DNA of 16,524 nucleotides from NCBI GenBank assembly GCA_020024595.1, contig JAHHTO010000037.1, forward strand, positions 1 through 16,524, given 5' to 3'. The translations under genes were made by a program, and so were the position numbers. The stretch is from Schaedlerella sp. GTDB lineage: Bacteria > Bacillota > Clostridia > Lachnospirales > Lachnospiraceae. The notes beneath the pieces are model-generated. The model saw only the letters and a program-made list of their open reading frames with translations, was not told the origin of the DNA and made no database searches. This document shows, piece after piece, positions 1 to 7,209 of this stretch. Numbering within the stretch: position 1 is the stretch's first letter; every line of letters starts with the position of its first letter.

Positions 1-2
1 AT

Positions 3-1034
3 ATTAAACTGGACGAGGAAGCAAGAGCGGCAGGTGGACTGAAAATTATTGGTACAGAGCGCCATGAGTCCAGACGTATAGACAATCAGCTGCGTGGACG
101 TTCCGGACGTCAGGGAGATCCAGGAGAATCCCGTTTCTACCTGTCTCTGGAGGATGATCTGCTTCGTCTCTTTGGTTCAGAACGACTGATGACTGTTTTC
201 AATACACTTGGTGTTGAAGATGGTGAGCAGATTGAGCACAAGATGCTTTCCAATGCGATTGAGAAAGCACAGAAGAAGATTGAGAGCAATAACTTTGGTA
301 TTCGTAAAAATCTGTTGGAATATGATCAGGTTATGAATGAGCAGCGCGAGATCATTTACGGAGAGCGTCGTCGTGTCCTGGATGGAGAAAGTATGCGGGA
401 TACGGTTTATAATATGATTACGGAATATGTGGAAAATATGGTGGATCGGTTCGTTTCCACAGAGACAGGACCGGAAGATTGGGATTTGTCTGGACTTGAC
501 AGGAGTCTTCGGGAAGTAATTCCGCAGTTGCAGCTGCCGCCGGTAAAAGAAGCAGAAGAAATGCAACAGAAAGAACTAAAGCATCTGTTGAAAGAGCGGG
601 CTGTCAAAGCATATGAAGAAAAGGAAGCAGAATTCCTGGAACCGGAACATATCCGTGAGATGGAGCGTGTAGTTCTCTTGAAAGTAATTGATGCAAAATG
701 GATGGATCATATTGATGATATGGATCAGCTTCGTCAAGGAATCGGTCTGCAGGCATATGGACAACGGAATCCTCTTGTAGAATATAAGATGATGGGGTAC
801 GATATGTTTGGTGAAATGACCAACGCCATTGCAGAAATGACCATTCGTACCTTGTTCCATATTCGTGTTGAGCAGAAGGTGGAACGTGAGCAGGTTGCGA
901 AAGTAACCGGAACGAATAAAGATGAAAGTGCAACACGGGCACCGAAGAAGCGAGAGGAGAAGAAGATTTATCCAAACGATCCATGCCCGTGTGGAAGTGG
1001 TAAAAAGTATAAACAGTGCTGTGGAAGAAAGTAA
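3..1034 (+). CDS. secA: Protein translocase ATPase SecA, C-terminal part (5' truncated)
   Basis: SecA is the ATPase motor that pushes unfolded preproteins through the SecYEG channel. The window opens inside the gene; codons in frame from position 3 give 343 residues up to a TAA stop. The motif GRSGRQGDPGESRFYLS, encoded near positions 96-146, is the conserved helicase motif VI region of the second nucleotide-binding domain with its arginine finger. The helical wing and scaffold follow (for example VLLKVIDAKWMDHIDDMDQL), then a charged linker and the zinc-binding tail CPCGSGKKYKQCC, which in this family carries metal and contacts SecB, ribosome or lipid. The tail is intact, so the truncation is only at the window edge. 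The secA-prfB order is known from Bacillus and other Firmicutes. No terminator is visible in the 94 bases before prfB, so the two genes may be cotranscribed. Confidence 0.97.
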   Translation: MKLDEEARAAGGLKIIGTERHESRRIDNQLRGRSGRQGDPGESRFYLSLEDDLLRLFGSERLMTVFNTLGVEDGEQIEHKMLSNAIEKAQKKIESNNFGIRKNLLEYDQVMNEQREIIYGERRRVLDGESMRDTVYNMITEYVENMVDRFVSTETGPEDWDLSGLDRSLREVIPQLQLPPVKEAEEMQQKELKHLLKERAVKAYEEKEAEFLEPEHIREMERVVLLKVIDAKWMDHIDDMDQLRQGIGLQAYGQRNPLVEYKMMGYDMFGEMTNAIAEMTIRTLFHIRVEQKVEREQVAKVTGTNKDESATRAPKKREEKKIYPNDPCPCGSGKKYKQCCGRK

Positions 1035-1116
1035 GACGCAGTGAAGAAAACATCAGGGCAAAGCACAGAAATTTCGAACTGAGACAGAAATGAAAATGAT
1101 ATGAAATGAAAAGAAA

Positions 1117-1131
1117 GAGGTGATTAAGGTG
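1117..1131 (+). promoter_or_regulatory. prfB: Ribosome binding site and GTG start of prfB
   Basis: AGAGGTGAT begins at 1117 and lies 6-7 bases before GTG at 1129. Starting there gives 25 codons before the frameshift stop, and places the SPF and GGQ motifs at residues 205-207 and 250-252, the same numbers as in Escherichia coli RF2. An alternative GTG at 1120 lies within the Shine-Dalgarno itself and is less likely. Confidence 0.8.
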
Positions 1132-2227
1132 GTTTTATTAGACGAATTAAAGCAGAATTTAACTGCATATGAAGAACCGCTGAAAGATTTGAGGGATTCA
1201 CTTTAACTTAGCTTCAAAAAAAGAGCAGATTGAAGAGTTAGAGAGAAGAATAGAAGAGCCGGGATTCTGGGATAAGCCAGAAGAATCTCAGCATACAATG
1301 AAGCTGTTGAAGAGTCTTCAGGATTCTGTAAAACAGATTGAACAGATGTACAATGATTATGAGGATATTGGACTTCTGATTGAAATGAGCGAAGAAGAGC
1401 AGGATGAGGCAACCATTGCCGAGATTCAGGAAGAACTGGAGCGGTTTATCTCTGAATTTGAAGAACTGCGGATTCAGACGCTTCTGACAGGTGAATATGA
1501 TAAAAATAACGCGATTGTCAGTTTGCATGCAGGAGCAGGTGGCACGGAGTCCTGTGATTGGGCAGGGATGCTTTATCGGATGTATACCCGATGGGCAGAA
1601 CAGAAAGGATATTCTATAGAAGTGTTGGATTATCTGGAAGGTGATGTCGCAGGAATCAAAGGTGTGACTTTTGAAGTTCGTGGAGAGAATGCATATGGAT
1701 ATCTGCGCTCTGAAAAAGGAGTACATCGTCTGGTGCGTATTTCCCCATTCAATGCAGCAGGGAAGAGACAGACATCATTTGTCTCTTGCGATGTGATTCC
1801 GGATATTGAGGATGACATTGAGATTGAAATTAATGAAGATGATCTGCGGATTGATACCTACCGTGCCAGCGGTGCAGGTGGTCAGCATATCAACAAAACA
1901 TCCTCTGCGATTCGAATCACGCACTTGCCGACGGGGATTGTGGTGCAGTGCCAGAATGAGCGCTCTCAGCATATGAATAAAGATAAAGCAATGCAGATGC
2001 TGAAAGCAAAGCTGTATCTGTTAAAGCAGCAGGAACAAGCGGATAAAGTGTCTGATATCCGAGGAGAAATAAAAGAAATCGGATTCGGAAGCCAGATTCG
2101 TTCTTATGTTATGCAACCGTATACATTGGTGAAAGATCATCGTACGAATACAGAAATCAGTAACGTGGGAGCAGTCATGGATGGCAGCATTGATCCGTTT
2201 ATCAATGCATATCTGAGCGCCAAATGA
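1129..2227 (+). CDS. prfB: Peptide chain release factor 2, with programmed +1 frameshift
   Basis: RF2 ends translation at UGA and UAA. The product is made from two frames: GTG 1129 to CTT 1201-1203 (25 residues), then a +1 slip skipping T1204 and continuing from AAC 1205 to the TGA at 2225-2227, giving 365 residues, the usual RF2 length. The joined protein reads through smoothly at the junction (LRDSL/NLASKKEQIEEL) and matches RF2 N-termini from other bacteria. Stop recognition motif SPF is at residues 205-207 and the catalytic GGQ at 250-252 (context ASGAGGQHINKT). The in-frame ATG at 1298 has no ribosome binding site and would remove 56 residues of domain 1, so it is not the start. The shift codon is TAA instead of the usual TGA, which is unusual (see findings). 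secA lies upstream; hom follows 37 bases later with no terminator between. Confidence 0.95.
1192..1207 (+). other. prfB: Programmed +1 ribosomal frameshift site with UAA stop
   Basis: The site AGGGATTCACTTTAAC aligns base for base with the Escherichia coli site AGGGGGTATCTTTGAC. The internal Shine-Dalgarno (AGGG, preceded by G) has the same distance to the slippery CTT. The stop falls at codon 26 as in E. coli and the following base is C, the weak termination context. The difference is TAA for TGA at 1204-1206. That the ribosome shifts here is inferred from this conserved architecture and the intact downstream frame. Confidence 0.9.
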
Positions 2228-2264
2228 TAAAAGCGGCATGAGAAAGAAAAAAAGGGAGAAAAAG

Positions 2265-3482
2265 ATGATAAATATAGCAGTATTGGGATATGGTACTGTC
2301 GGTTCTGGTGTAGTTGAGGTGATCAATACCAATGGCGCACGTATCAATCAGAGAATCGGAGATGAACTGAATGTAAAATATGTACTGGATTTGAGAGATT
2401 TTCCGGAGGATCCGATTCAGGAAAAACTGATACATGACTTTGAGGTGATTGCACAGGATCCGGATGTTCAGATTGTTGTAGAAGTAATGGGAGGGATCGA
2501 GCCTGCGTATACATTTGTAAAAAGAAGTCTGTTGGCAGGAAAAAGTGTGGCAACATCGAATAAAGCACTGGTTGCTAAGCATGGTGCGGAGTTATTATCG
2601 ATTGCACATGAGAAAGGGATCAACTTCCTGTTTGAGGCAAGTGTAGGTGGCGGAATTCCGATTATACGTCCGCTGAATTCGTCTATGACTGCGGATGAAA
2701 TTGAAGAGATTACAGGTATCTTGAATGGAACAACGAACTATATGCTGACAAAAATGTTTTATGAGGGAGCAGCATATGAAGAGGTGCTAAAAGAAGCACA
2801 GGCGAAAGGATATGCGGAGCGTAATCCAGAAGCGGATGTGGAAGGGCATGATGCCTGCAGAAAGATCGCAATTCTCTCTTCTTTGATTTCTGGACAGCAG
2901 GTTGATTTTGAAGATATTTATACAGAAGGAATTACGAATATTACGAAACAGGATATGATGTATGCAAAAGAGATGGGGATGACGATCAAGCTGCTGGCTT
3001 CCAGTAAGCGTCATGGGAATCATCTTCATGCCATTGTGGCACCATATCTGCTAGACAGCAGTCATCCACTTTATAGTGTCAATGATGTTTTTAATGCTAT
3101 TTTTGTACACGGAAACGTACTTGGAGATGCAATGTTTTACGGAAGTGGAGCAGGAAAGCTGCCGACTGCAAGTGCAGTGGTTGCTGATGTGGTCGATGAA
3201 GCAAAACACTTGCATAGAAATATTATGACAATGTGGAAGAGTGATAAGTTAGAACTGCTTCCGATTTCAGATACAAGCAAAAGATTCTTTGTCCGAATTT
3301 CTGGAAATGCAGATGCAATGAAAGCATATCTGGATAGTCGATTTGGCCCGGTGGAAATTGTGAAAGTAGATGGGCTGGATGGAGAATTTGGGTTTGTGAC
3401 GGAAGAGATGACGGAAGGAAAATACGAGACGATCGCAAAAGAATTTCCGGGAATCCTGCATATGATTCGAGTAGAAGGGTAG
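2265..3482 (+). CDS. hom: Homoserine dehydrogenase
   Basis: Catalyses NAD(P)H-dependent reduction of aspartate semialdehyde to homoserine, the branch point towards threonine and methionine. The product is 405 residues. An N-terminal Rossmann fold shows GYGTVGSG at residues 8-15. The catalytic domain carries EASVGGGIPII from about 124, LNGTTNYMLTKM from about 153 and the ADVEGHDACRK motif at 190-200, which holds the family's catalytic Asp/Lys pair. Residues from about 340 to the end look like an ACT regulatory domain, normally used for threonine feedback. I chose ATG 2265 because GGGAG at 2254-2258 is 6 bases upstream. An in-frame ATG at 2238 would add nine mostly basic residues and has no ribosome binding site. 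The gene sits between prfB and the ApgM-like gene on one probable transcript, with lysC just beyond, which supports a threonine-pathway cluster. Confidence 0.95.
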   Translation: MINIAVLGYGTVGSGVVEVINTNGARINQRIGDELNVKYVLDLRDFPEDPIQEKLIHDFEVIAQDPDVQIVVEVMGGIEPAYTFVKRSLLAGKSVATSNKALVAKHGAELLSIAHEKGINFLFEASVGGGIPIIRPLNSSMTADEIEEITGILNGTTNYMLTKMFYEGAAYEEVLKEAQAKGYAERNPEADVEGHDACRKIAILSSLISGQQVDFEDIYTEGITNITKQDMMYAKEMGMTIKLLASSKRHGNHLHAIVAPYLLDSSHPLYSVNDVFNAIFVHGNVLGDAMFYGSGAGKLPTASAVVADVVDEAKHLHRNIMTMWKSDKLELLPISDTSKRFFVRISGNADAMKAYLDSRFGPVEIVKVDGLDGEFGFVTEEMTEGKYETIAKEFPGILHMIRVEG

Positions 3483-3520
3483 AGTAGAAAACGCAGATTT
3501 GGGGAATCGGGAGGAAAAGG

Positions 3521-4720
3521 ATGAAATACGTGATTATGTTGTGCGATGGAATGGCGGATGAACCTCTGACAGAATTAAAAGGGCAGACGCCACTGGAAGC
3601 TGCTGTCACTTTGAATATGGATAAACTGGCGCAAGTGTCAGAAATTGGTATGGTTAGAACGGTACCAAAGGGAATGGCACCGGGGAGTGATACGGCAAAT
3701 CTGTCTGTGATTGGCTATGATCCGAAAAAATATTATACTGGTCGTTCTCCTTTGGAAGCGTTAAGTATCGGAGTGGATATGAAACAGGAAGATGTCTCCT
3801 TCCGCTGTAATATTGTGACATTGTCTGAAGAGGAAGAGAACTACGAGGACAGACATATTTTGGATCATAGTTCAGATGAAATAAGTACAGAAGAAGCAGA
3901 AGTTTTGATGGAAGCACTAAAAGAAGGTCTGGAACAGGATGGATATCAGTTTTATACCGGAATCAGTTACCGCCATCTTTTGATTTGGGAGCATGGGAAA
4001 GTGCTGGATTTAACAGCACCGCACGATATTCTGACAAAAAGAATCGGAGAATACTTGCCGGAGGATGGAGTGCTGCGTGGAATGATGGAGAAAAGTTATG
4101 ATATTCTAAATCATCATCCAATAAACGAAGCACGACGAAAGAGAGGAATGAAACCTGCAAACTCCGCCTGGTTCTGGGGAGCAGGAACGAGACCTTGTCT
4201 GGATTCTTTTGAAAAACAGTATCATGTCAAGGGTGCTATGATTTCAGCGGTGGATCTGTTAAAAGGAATTGCAGTGGGTGCGCAGATGCATAACATAGAG
4301 GTTGAAGGTGCCAATGGCGGGTTACATACCAATTATGCAGGAAAAGCACAGGCGGCAATCGACGCATTGACGAAAGAGAAGTATGATTTTGTATATATTC
4401 ATGTAGAAGCACCGGATGAAATGGGACATCAGGGCAGTATTTGCGATAAGATAAAAGCGATTGAAAATATTGATGCACAGATTATTGGTCCGGTGACAGA
4501 GACGTTGAAGAATTTGGGTGTGGATTTCCGGATGTTGGTGCTTCCGGATCATCCAACTCCGATTCGGGTGCGGACACACACCGGAGAGCCGGTTCCCTAT
4601 ATGTTGTATGACAGCACAAAAGTGCATGCGGGTGCATCCGCCTATAACGAAAAGAGTGGACAGGAAAGTGGAATTTTGGAAGAAGAGGGATACCGTCTGA
4701 TTACACATTTATTCCAGTAG
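3521..4720 (+). CDS. ApgM-type phosphoglycerate mutase family protein, probable homoserine kinase analogue
   Basis: A 399-residue member of the alkaline phosphatase superfamily, of the cofactor-independent, archaeal-type phosphoglycerate mutase branch. Visible metal- and phosphate-site motifs are LCDGMAD (7-13), PGSDTANLSVIGYDP (54-68), HVEAPDEMGHQG (294-305) and LPDHPTP (341-347). Family annotation often says phosphoglycerate mutase. A subfamily of this type has, however, been proposed in comparative genomics (TIGRFAM 'proposed homoserine kinase') to replace ThrB, because it clusters with threonine genes in genomes lacking thrB. Here it lies between hom and lysC: 38 bases after hom, and only 9 bases before lysC, whose ribosome binding site touches its stop. 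That placement favours homoserine phosphorylation over glycolysis, but this is inference; motifs alone do not separate the two activities. No thrC or classical thrB is visible in the window. Confidence 0.85.
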   Translation: MKYVIMLCDGMADEPLTELKGQTPLEAAVTLNMDKLAQVSEIGMVRTVPKGMAPGSDTANLSVIGYDPKKYYTGRSPLEALSIGVDMKQEDVSFRCNIVTLSEEEENYEDRHILDHSSDEISTEEAEVLMEALKEGLEQDGYQFYTGISYRHLLIWEHGKVLDLTAPHDILTKRIGEYLPEDGVLRGMMEKSYDILNHHPINEARRKRGMKPANSAWFWGAGTRPCLDSFEKQYHVKGAMISAVDLLKGIAVGAQMHNIEVEGANGGLHTNYAGKAQAAIDALTKEKYDFVYIHVEAPDEMGHQGSICDKIKAIENIDAQIIGPVTETLKNLGVDFRMLVLPDHPTPIRVRTHTGEPVPYMLYDSTKVHAGASAYNEKSGQESGILEEEGYRLITHLFQ

Positions 4721-4729
4721 GAGGGAAAT

Positions 4730-5938
4730 ATGCTGATAGTAAAAAAATTCGGTGGCAGTTCTGTAAAGGATAAGGAACATATTTTTAATGTGGCAGAGCG
4801 GTGTGTCGAAGAATACAGAAAAGGAAACGATGTGATCGTTGTTCTTTCCGCTATGGGAGATACAACGGATGAATTGATCAAAAAGGCGAAAGACATTAAT
4901 CCCAACGCATCTAGAAGAGAGATGGATATGCTACTTACAACAGGCGAGCAGGTGTCGGTATCTCTGATGGCGATGGCGATCGCAACATTCGGAGTACCAA
5001 CCGTATCTTTGAATGCATTTCAGGTGGGGATGCATTGTACTTCCACTTATGGAAATGCTCGTTTTAAGAAAGTTGATACAGATCGGATTGATCATGAACT
5101 GGAGTATCGGAAAATTATAATTGTAACCGGATTTCAGGGGATCAATAAATATGAGGATTACGCAACATTAGGACGTGGTGGCTCTGATACAACTGCAGTT
5201 GCGATCGCTGCAGCGCTTCATGCAGATGCATGTGAAATTTATACGGATGTAGATGGTGTATATACTGCAGATCCACGAATCGTTCCAAATGCCAGAAAAT
5301 TGGAGCAGATCAGTTATGATGAGATGTTGGAATTGGCGTCCTTGGGAGCAAAGGTGTTGCATAACCGTTCTGTAGAAATGGCAAAAAAATACGGAGTACA
5401 ACTGATTGTACGGTCAAGCTTGAACCGGTCGGAAGGAACGGTAGTTAAGGAGGTAGCGAAGATGGAAAAAATGCTGATCAGCGGAGTGGCATCTGATAAA
5501 AATACATCAAGAGTGTCTGTTATCGGAGTGGATGATAAGCCCGGTATTGCGTTTAAAATATTTAATATTCTTGCAAAAAAGGGGATTAATGTAGATATCA
5601 TCCTGCAGTCTGTAGGACGTGCTGGAACAAAGGATATTTCATTTACAGTTGCGCAGGATGATCTGGATGAAACGTTGAGTACACTGGAGGAAAATAAAGA
5701 GGCGCTGACCATTCAGGAGATTACGCATAAGGATAATGTGGCAAAGATTTCTATTGTAGGTGCAGGTATGATGAGTAATCCGGGGGTTGCCGCCAAGATG
5801 TTTGAAGCACTTTTCAATGCACAGGTAAATATCAATATGATTTCTACTTCAGAAGTGCGGATTACCGTATTGATTGATGAAAATGATGTAGAGCGTGCAA
5901 TGGTGGCTGTGCATGACCGGTTTGGGCTTGCAGGTTAG
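4730..5938 (+). CDS. lysC: Aspartate kinase (aspartokinase), alpha subunit / full-length form
   Basis: Phosphorylates aspartate, the first step to lysine, threonine and methionine. The product is 402 residues, close to Bacillus aspartokinase II. The amino acid kinase domain shows KFGGSSV (6-12), TTGEQ (70-74), GFQG near 134, GRGGSDTTA (148-156) and TDVDGVYTADPR (172-183). Two ACT domains fill residues from about 248 to the end (VSVIGVDDKPGIAFKIFNIL and ISIVGAGMMSNPGVAAKMF), the usual site for lysine or threonine feedback. The ribosome binding site AGGAGGG overlaps the stop of the preceding gene, so translation is probably coupled. There is no lysine riboswitch in front, which fits control from farther upstream. 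An internal in-frame start at 5462 with a strong Shine-Dalgarno predicts a second product (listed separately). A terminator lies about 60 bases after the stop. The symbol is assigned by family; ask would also fit. Confidence 0.95.
   Translation: MLIVKKFGGSSVKDKEHIFNVAERCVEEYRKGNDVIVVLSAMGDTTDELIKKAKDINPNASRREMDMLLTTGEQVSVSLMAMAIATFGVPTVSLNAFQVGMHCTSTYGNARFKKVDTDRIDHELEYRKIIIVTGFQGINKYEDYATLGRGGSDTTAVAIAAALHADACEIYTDVDGVYTADPRIVPNARKLEQISYDEMLELASLGAKVLHNRSVEMAKKYGVQLIVRSSLNRSEGTVVKEVAKMEKMLISGVASDKNTSRVSVIGVDDKPGIAFKIFNILAKKGINVDIILQSVGRAGTKDISFTVAQDDLDETLSTLEENKEALTIQEITHKDNVAKISIVGAGMMSNPGVAAKMFEALFNAQVNINMISTSEVRITVLIDENDVERAMVAVHDRFGLAG
5462..5938 (+). CDS. Predicted aspartokinase beta subunit from internal start in lysC
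   Basis: TAAGGAGGT at 5446-5454 is followed 8 bases later by ATG 5462, in frame with lysC at Met245. Starting there yields 158 residues containing only the two ACT domains. Bacillus subtilis aspartokinase II is known to form an alpha2-beta2 enzyme whose smaller beta subunit comes from just such an in-frame internal start at a similar position. What I see is the Shine-Dalgarno, the spacing and the frame; actual use of the start is inferred. Other lysC codons do not carry a similar match that I noticed. Confidence 0.7.
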   Translation: MEKMLISGVASDKNTSRVSVIGVDDKPGIAFKIFNILAKKGINVDIILQSVGRAGTKDISFTVAQDDLDETLSTLEENKEALTIQEITHKDNVAKISIVGAGMMSNPGVAAKMFEALFNAQVNINMISTSEVRITVLIDENDVERAMVAVHDRFGLAG

Positions 5939-5996
5939 AAAGCAATATAATAAGGAACGAAGTCGATTTATCACGGAATGATTGGGAAACTGGCGG

Positions 5997-6036
5997 ATGG
6001 ATGCATGCAAATTATGGGCAGCATCCATTTTCTTTT
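5997..6036 (+). terminator. Rho-independent terminator after lysC
   Basis: An 8-bp stem, ATGGATGC (5997-6004) with GCATCCAT (6021-6028), extended inward by TGC/GCA across a bulged A, is followed by the T-rich run TTTTCTTTT. It would end the secA-prfB-hom-lysC transcript before the minus-strand genes. Confidence 0.75.
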
Positions 6037-6041
6037 GACTG

Positions 6042-6063
6042 AAAAAGCCAACTCCTGTGTTGC
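6042..6063 (-). terminator. Weak candidate terminator after the XRE gene
   Basis: Read on the minus strand, a short stem CAAC/GTTG (closed by one more G-C pair past a bulge) with a 6-base loop is followed by GCTTTTT, about 20 bases past the regulator's stop. The stem is short, so this is only a candidate. Confidence 0.35.
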
Positions 6064-6080
6064 AGAAGGTGAGGATGAAA

Positions 6081-6452
6081 TTAATTATTTAATATTTTTG
6101 CTACCAGGTAGCGGTCGTCGTTGCTGGCTTCCCGATACTTCATAATAAAATCAGCTTCTTCTTTTGTAAGGAAAAGTGTGGCTTTGCTTTCTGGCTCTGT
6201 TGCTACAATATAAGGAGGGCGAGACTCTCGAATAAAGGAAGTACTGAAAGAATCCAAAATTAACTGGTTCAGAGTGATTCCATATAGTTCAGAAAGTTTA
6301 ATCAGAAGGTCTACGTCTGGGTCACGTTTACCAGTTTCGTAATTGGAGTAAGCCTGTCGCGTAATATTCAAATATTTACTGACTTTATCCTGTGTATAGC
6401 CGTGTGCCTCTCTGTAGTTGTATAGATTTTTGGTTAATTGCAGGTTTGCCAC
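6081..6452 (-). CDS. XRE-family helix-turn-helix transcriptional regulator
   Basis: A 123-residue protein. The N-terminal 65 residues or so form a Cro/C1-type HTH: LYNYREAHGYTQDKVSKYL, then NITRQAYSNYETGKRDPD, with the usual Tyr-Glu-x-Gly-Lys segment, then LLIKLSELYGITLNQLI. The remaining half, about 55 residues ending YLVAKILNN, has no domain I recognise. It may serve for dimerisation or signal sensing. The start is GTG 6452, chosen because GGAGGAG (6464-6458) is 5 bases upstream on the minus strand. The gene is convergent with lysC and lies downstream of, and in the same direction as, the CYTH gene, 136 bases away, but has its own promoter. That promoter contains nested palindromes, so autorepression is likely. 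The target regulon cannot be read from the sequence. Confidence 0.9.
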   Translation of the reverse strand: MANLQLTKNLYNYREAHGYTQDKVSKYLNITRQAYSNYETGKRDPDVDLLIKLSELYGITLNQLILDSFSTSFIRESRPPYIVATEPESKATLFLTKEEADFIMKYREASNDDRYLVAKILNN

Positions 6453-6499
6453 AATATCTCCTCCGTTATCTGGAAATTAAAGAATTAAAATGAGAGTTA

Positions 6500-6534
6500 A
6501 TTATAACAATTTTCCCGATAACAGAGATTGTTAT
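6500..6534 (-). promoter_or_regulatory. Promoter and probable operator of the XRE gene
   Basis: On the minus strand an extended -10 box, TGT-TATAAT, has its hexamer at 6505-6500. No good -35 is present. The -10 overlaps one arm of an inverted repeat, ATAACAAT (6503-6510) and ATTGTTAT (6527-6534), 16 bases apart. Inside it is a tighter palindrome, ATAACA-N5-TGTTAT, at 6519-6534. Overlap with the -10 suggests a repressor site; the binder is most simply the XRE protein itself, which is inferred. Confidence 0.6.
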
Positions 6535-6588
6535 GCAACAAGACATAGCGGAATAAAGAAAAGCAACAAAATGTTTACCGAAATAAGA

Positions 6589-7095
6589 TTAATAGATGTA
6601 TTCTGAAAGTTCTGAAAAACTTAATGTGCTGTTGTGATATTTGGATGAGTATGTGACATCTTCGCCAAACCAGGCAGGTGGAGTAAAATGAGTAGCAGTT
6701 TCTTTGTCATTGAATTCTACTTCTGCAAGGATTAATCCAGATAACTCCTCTTGGAAAAAATCAAGTTCTATGTATAAAGTGTTAGTGGGGTCGGAAACAG
6801 TGTTATCATCCAAACCGACTGTCAGAGGAATGACATAGCGATCCTTGACAATCAGACGTCCGTCTATTTTCTTTTTTAAATGCTGATAAGACTCCTTGGT
6901 TAAGGGGAGGTTGTATTCTTCCCGTACCATTAGTCCTTTGGACTTGTAGGTGAGAATATAGTCAGTGTTATCACGGCGAATGCGCACAACAGGGGTCGTA
7001 CAGAGATAACCTTGTTCGATATGCCGGCACGGATAATCTTCCAACTGAAACGGTATGTTCTCTTTTTGAATTAAATATTTTCGCTCAATCTCCAT
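6589..7095 (-). CDS. CYTH-domain protein (triphosphate tunnel metalloenzyme)
   Basis: A 168-residue single-domain protein of the bacterial CYTH family, which hydrolyses inorganic tripolyphosphate or other triphosphates in a metal-lined beta tunnel. The hallmark ExExK motif is at the very N-terminus (EIERK, residues 2-6). Tunnel residues follow in order: VRIRR (37-41), LTYKSKG (48-54), VKDRY (83-87), ELDFF (110-114), AEVEF (124-128) and the C-terminal SSKYHNSTLS (150-159), typical of this subfamily. Length and motif order are normal and no residue looks lost. The start ATG is preceded by GGAGG at 5 bases. It is divergent from the DJ-1 gene and shares a 175-base intergenic region holding both promoters. 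The true substrate is unknown. It is not fused to a CHAD or adenylate cyclase module. Confidence 0.88.
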   Translation of the reverse strand: MEIERKYLIQKENIPFQLEDYPCRHIEQGYLCTTPVVRIRRDNTDYILTYKSKGLMVREEYNLPLTKESYQHLKKKIDGRLIVKDRYVIPLTVGLDDNTVSDPTNTLYIELDFFQEELSGLILAEVEFNDKETATHFTPPAWFGEDVTYSSKYHNSTLSFSELSEYIY

Positions 7096-7131
7096 AAGAA
7101 CCTCCAGTGTGAATCTTGTAATTATGTTTGT

Positions 7132-7161
7132 ATTATAGTATGAAAAGGAAATTTTTGTAAA
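7132..7161 (-). promoter_or_regulatory. Promoter of the CYTH gene
   Basis: On the minus strand TTTACA (7161-7156), an 18-base gap and TATAAT (7137-7132) form a sigma-A-like promoter about 37 bases before the CYTH start codon. Confidence 0.6.
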
Positions 7162-7209
7162 TAGTTTTGTTGAGAAGGAAAATGACGCAGTAAAATACGC
7201 AGAATTCGG

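Noticed and set aside
1204..1206. In-frame stop in prfB read as a broken gene or sequencing frameshift
   Set aside because: The conserved slippery site, internal Shine-Dalgarno spacing, codon position and the family-length joined protein point to programmed frameshifting. Only the TAA identity is odd.
1298..2227. prfB starting at ATG 1298
   Set aside because: No ribosome binding site, and it drops 56 residues of conserved RF2 N-terminal sequence encoded upstream.
5978..6145. Small open frame of 55 codons after lysC
   Set aside because: It has no ribosome binding site, runs through the terminator hairpin and overlaps the XRE gene in antisense; the peptide resembles nothing I know.
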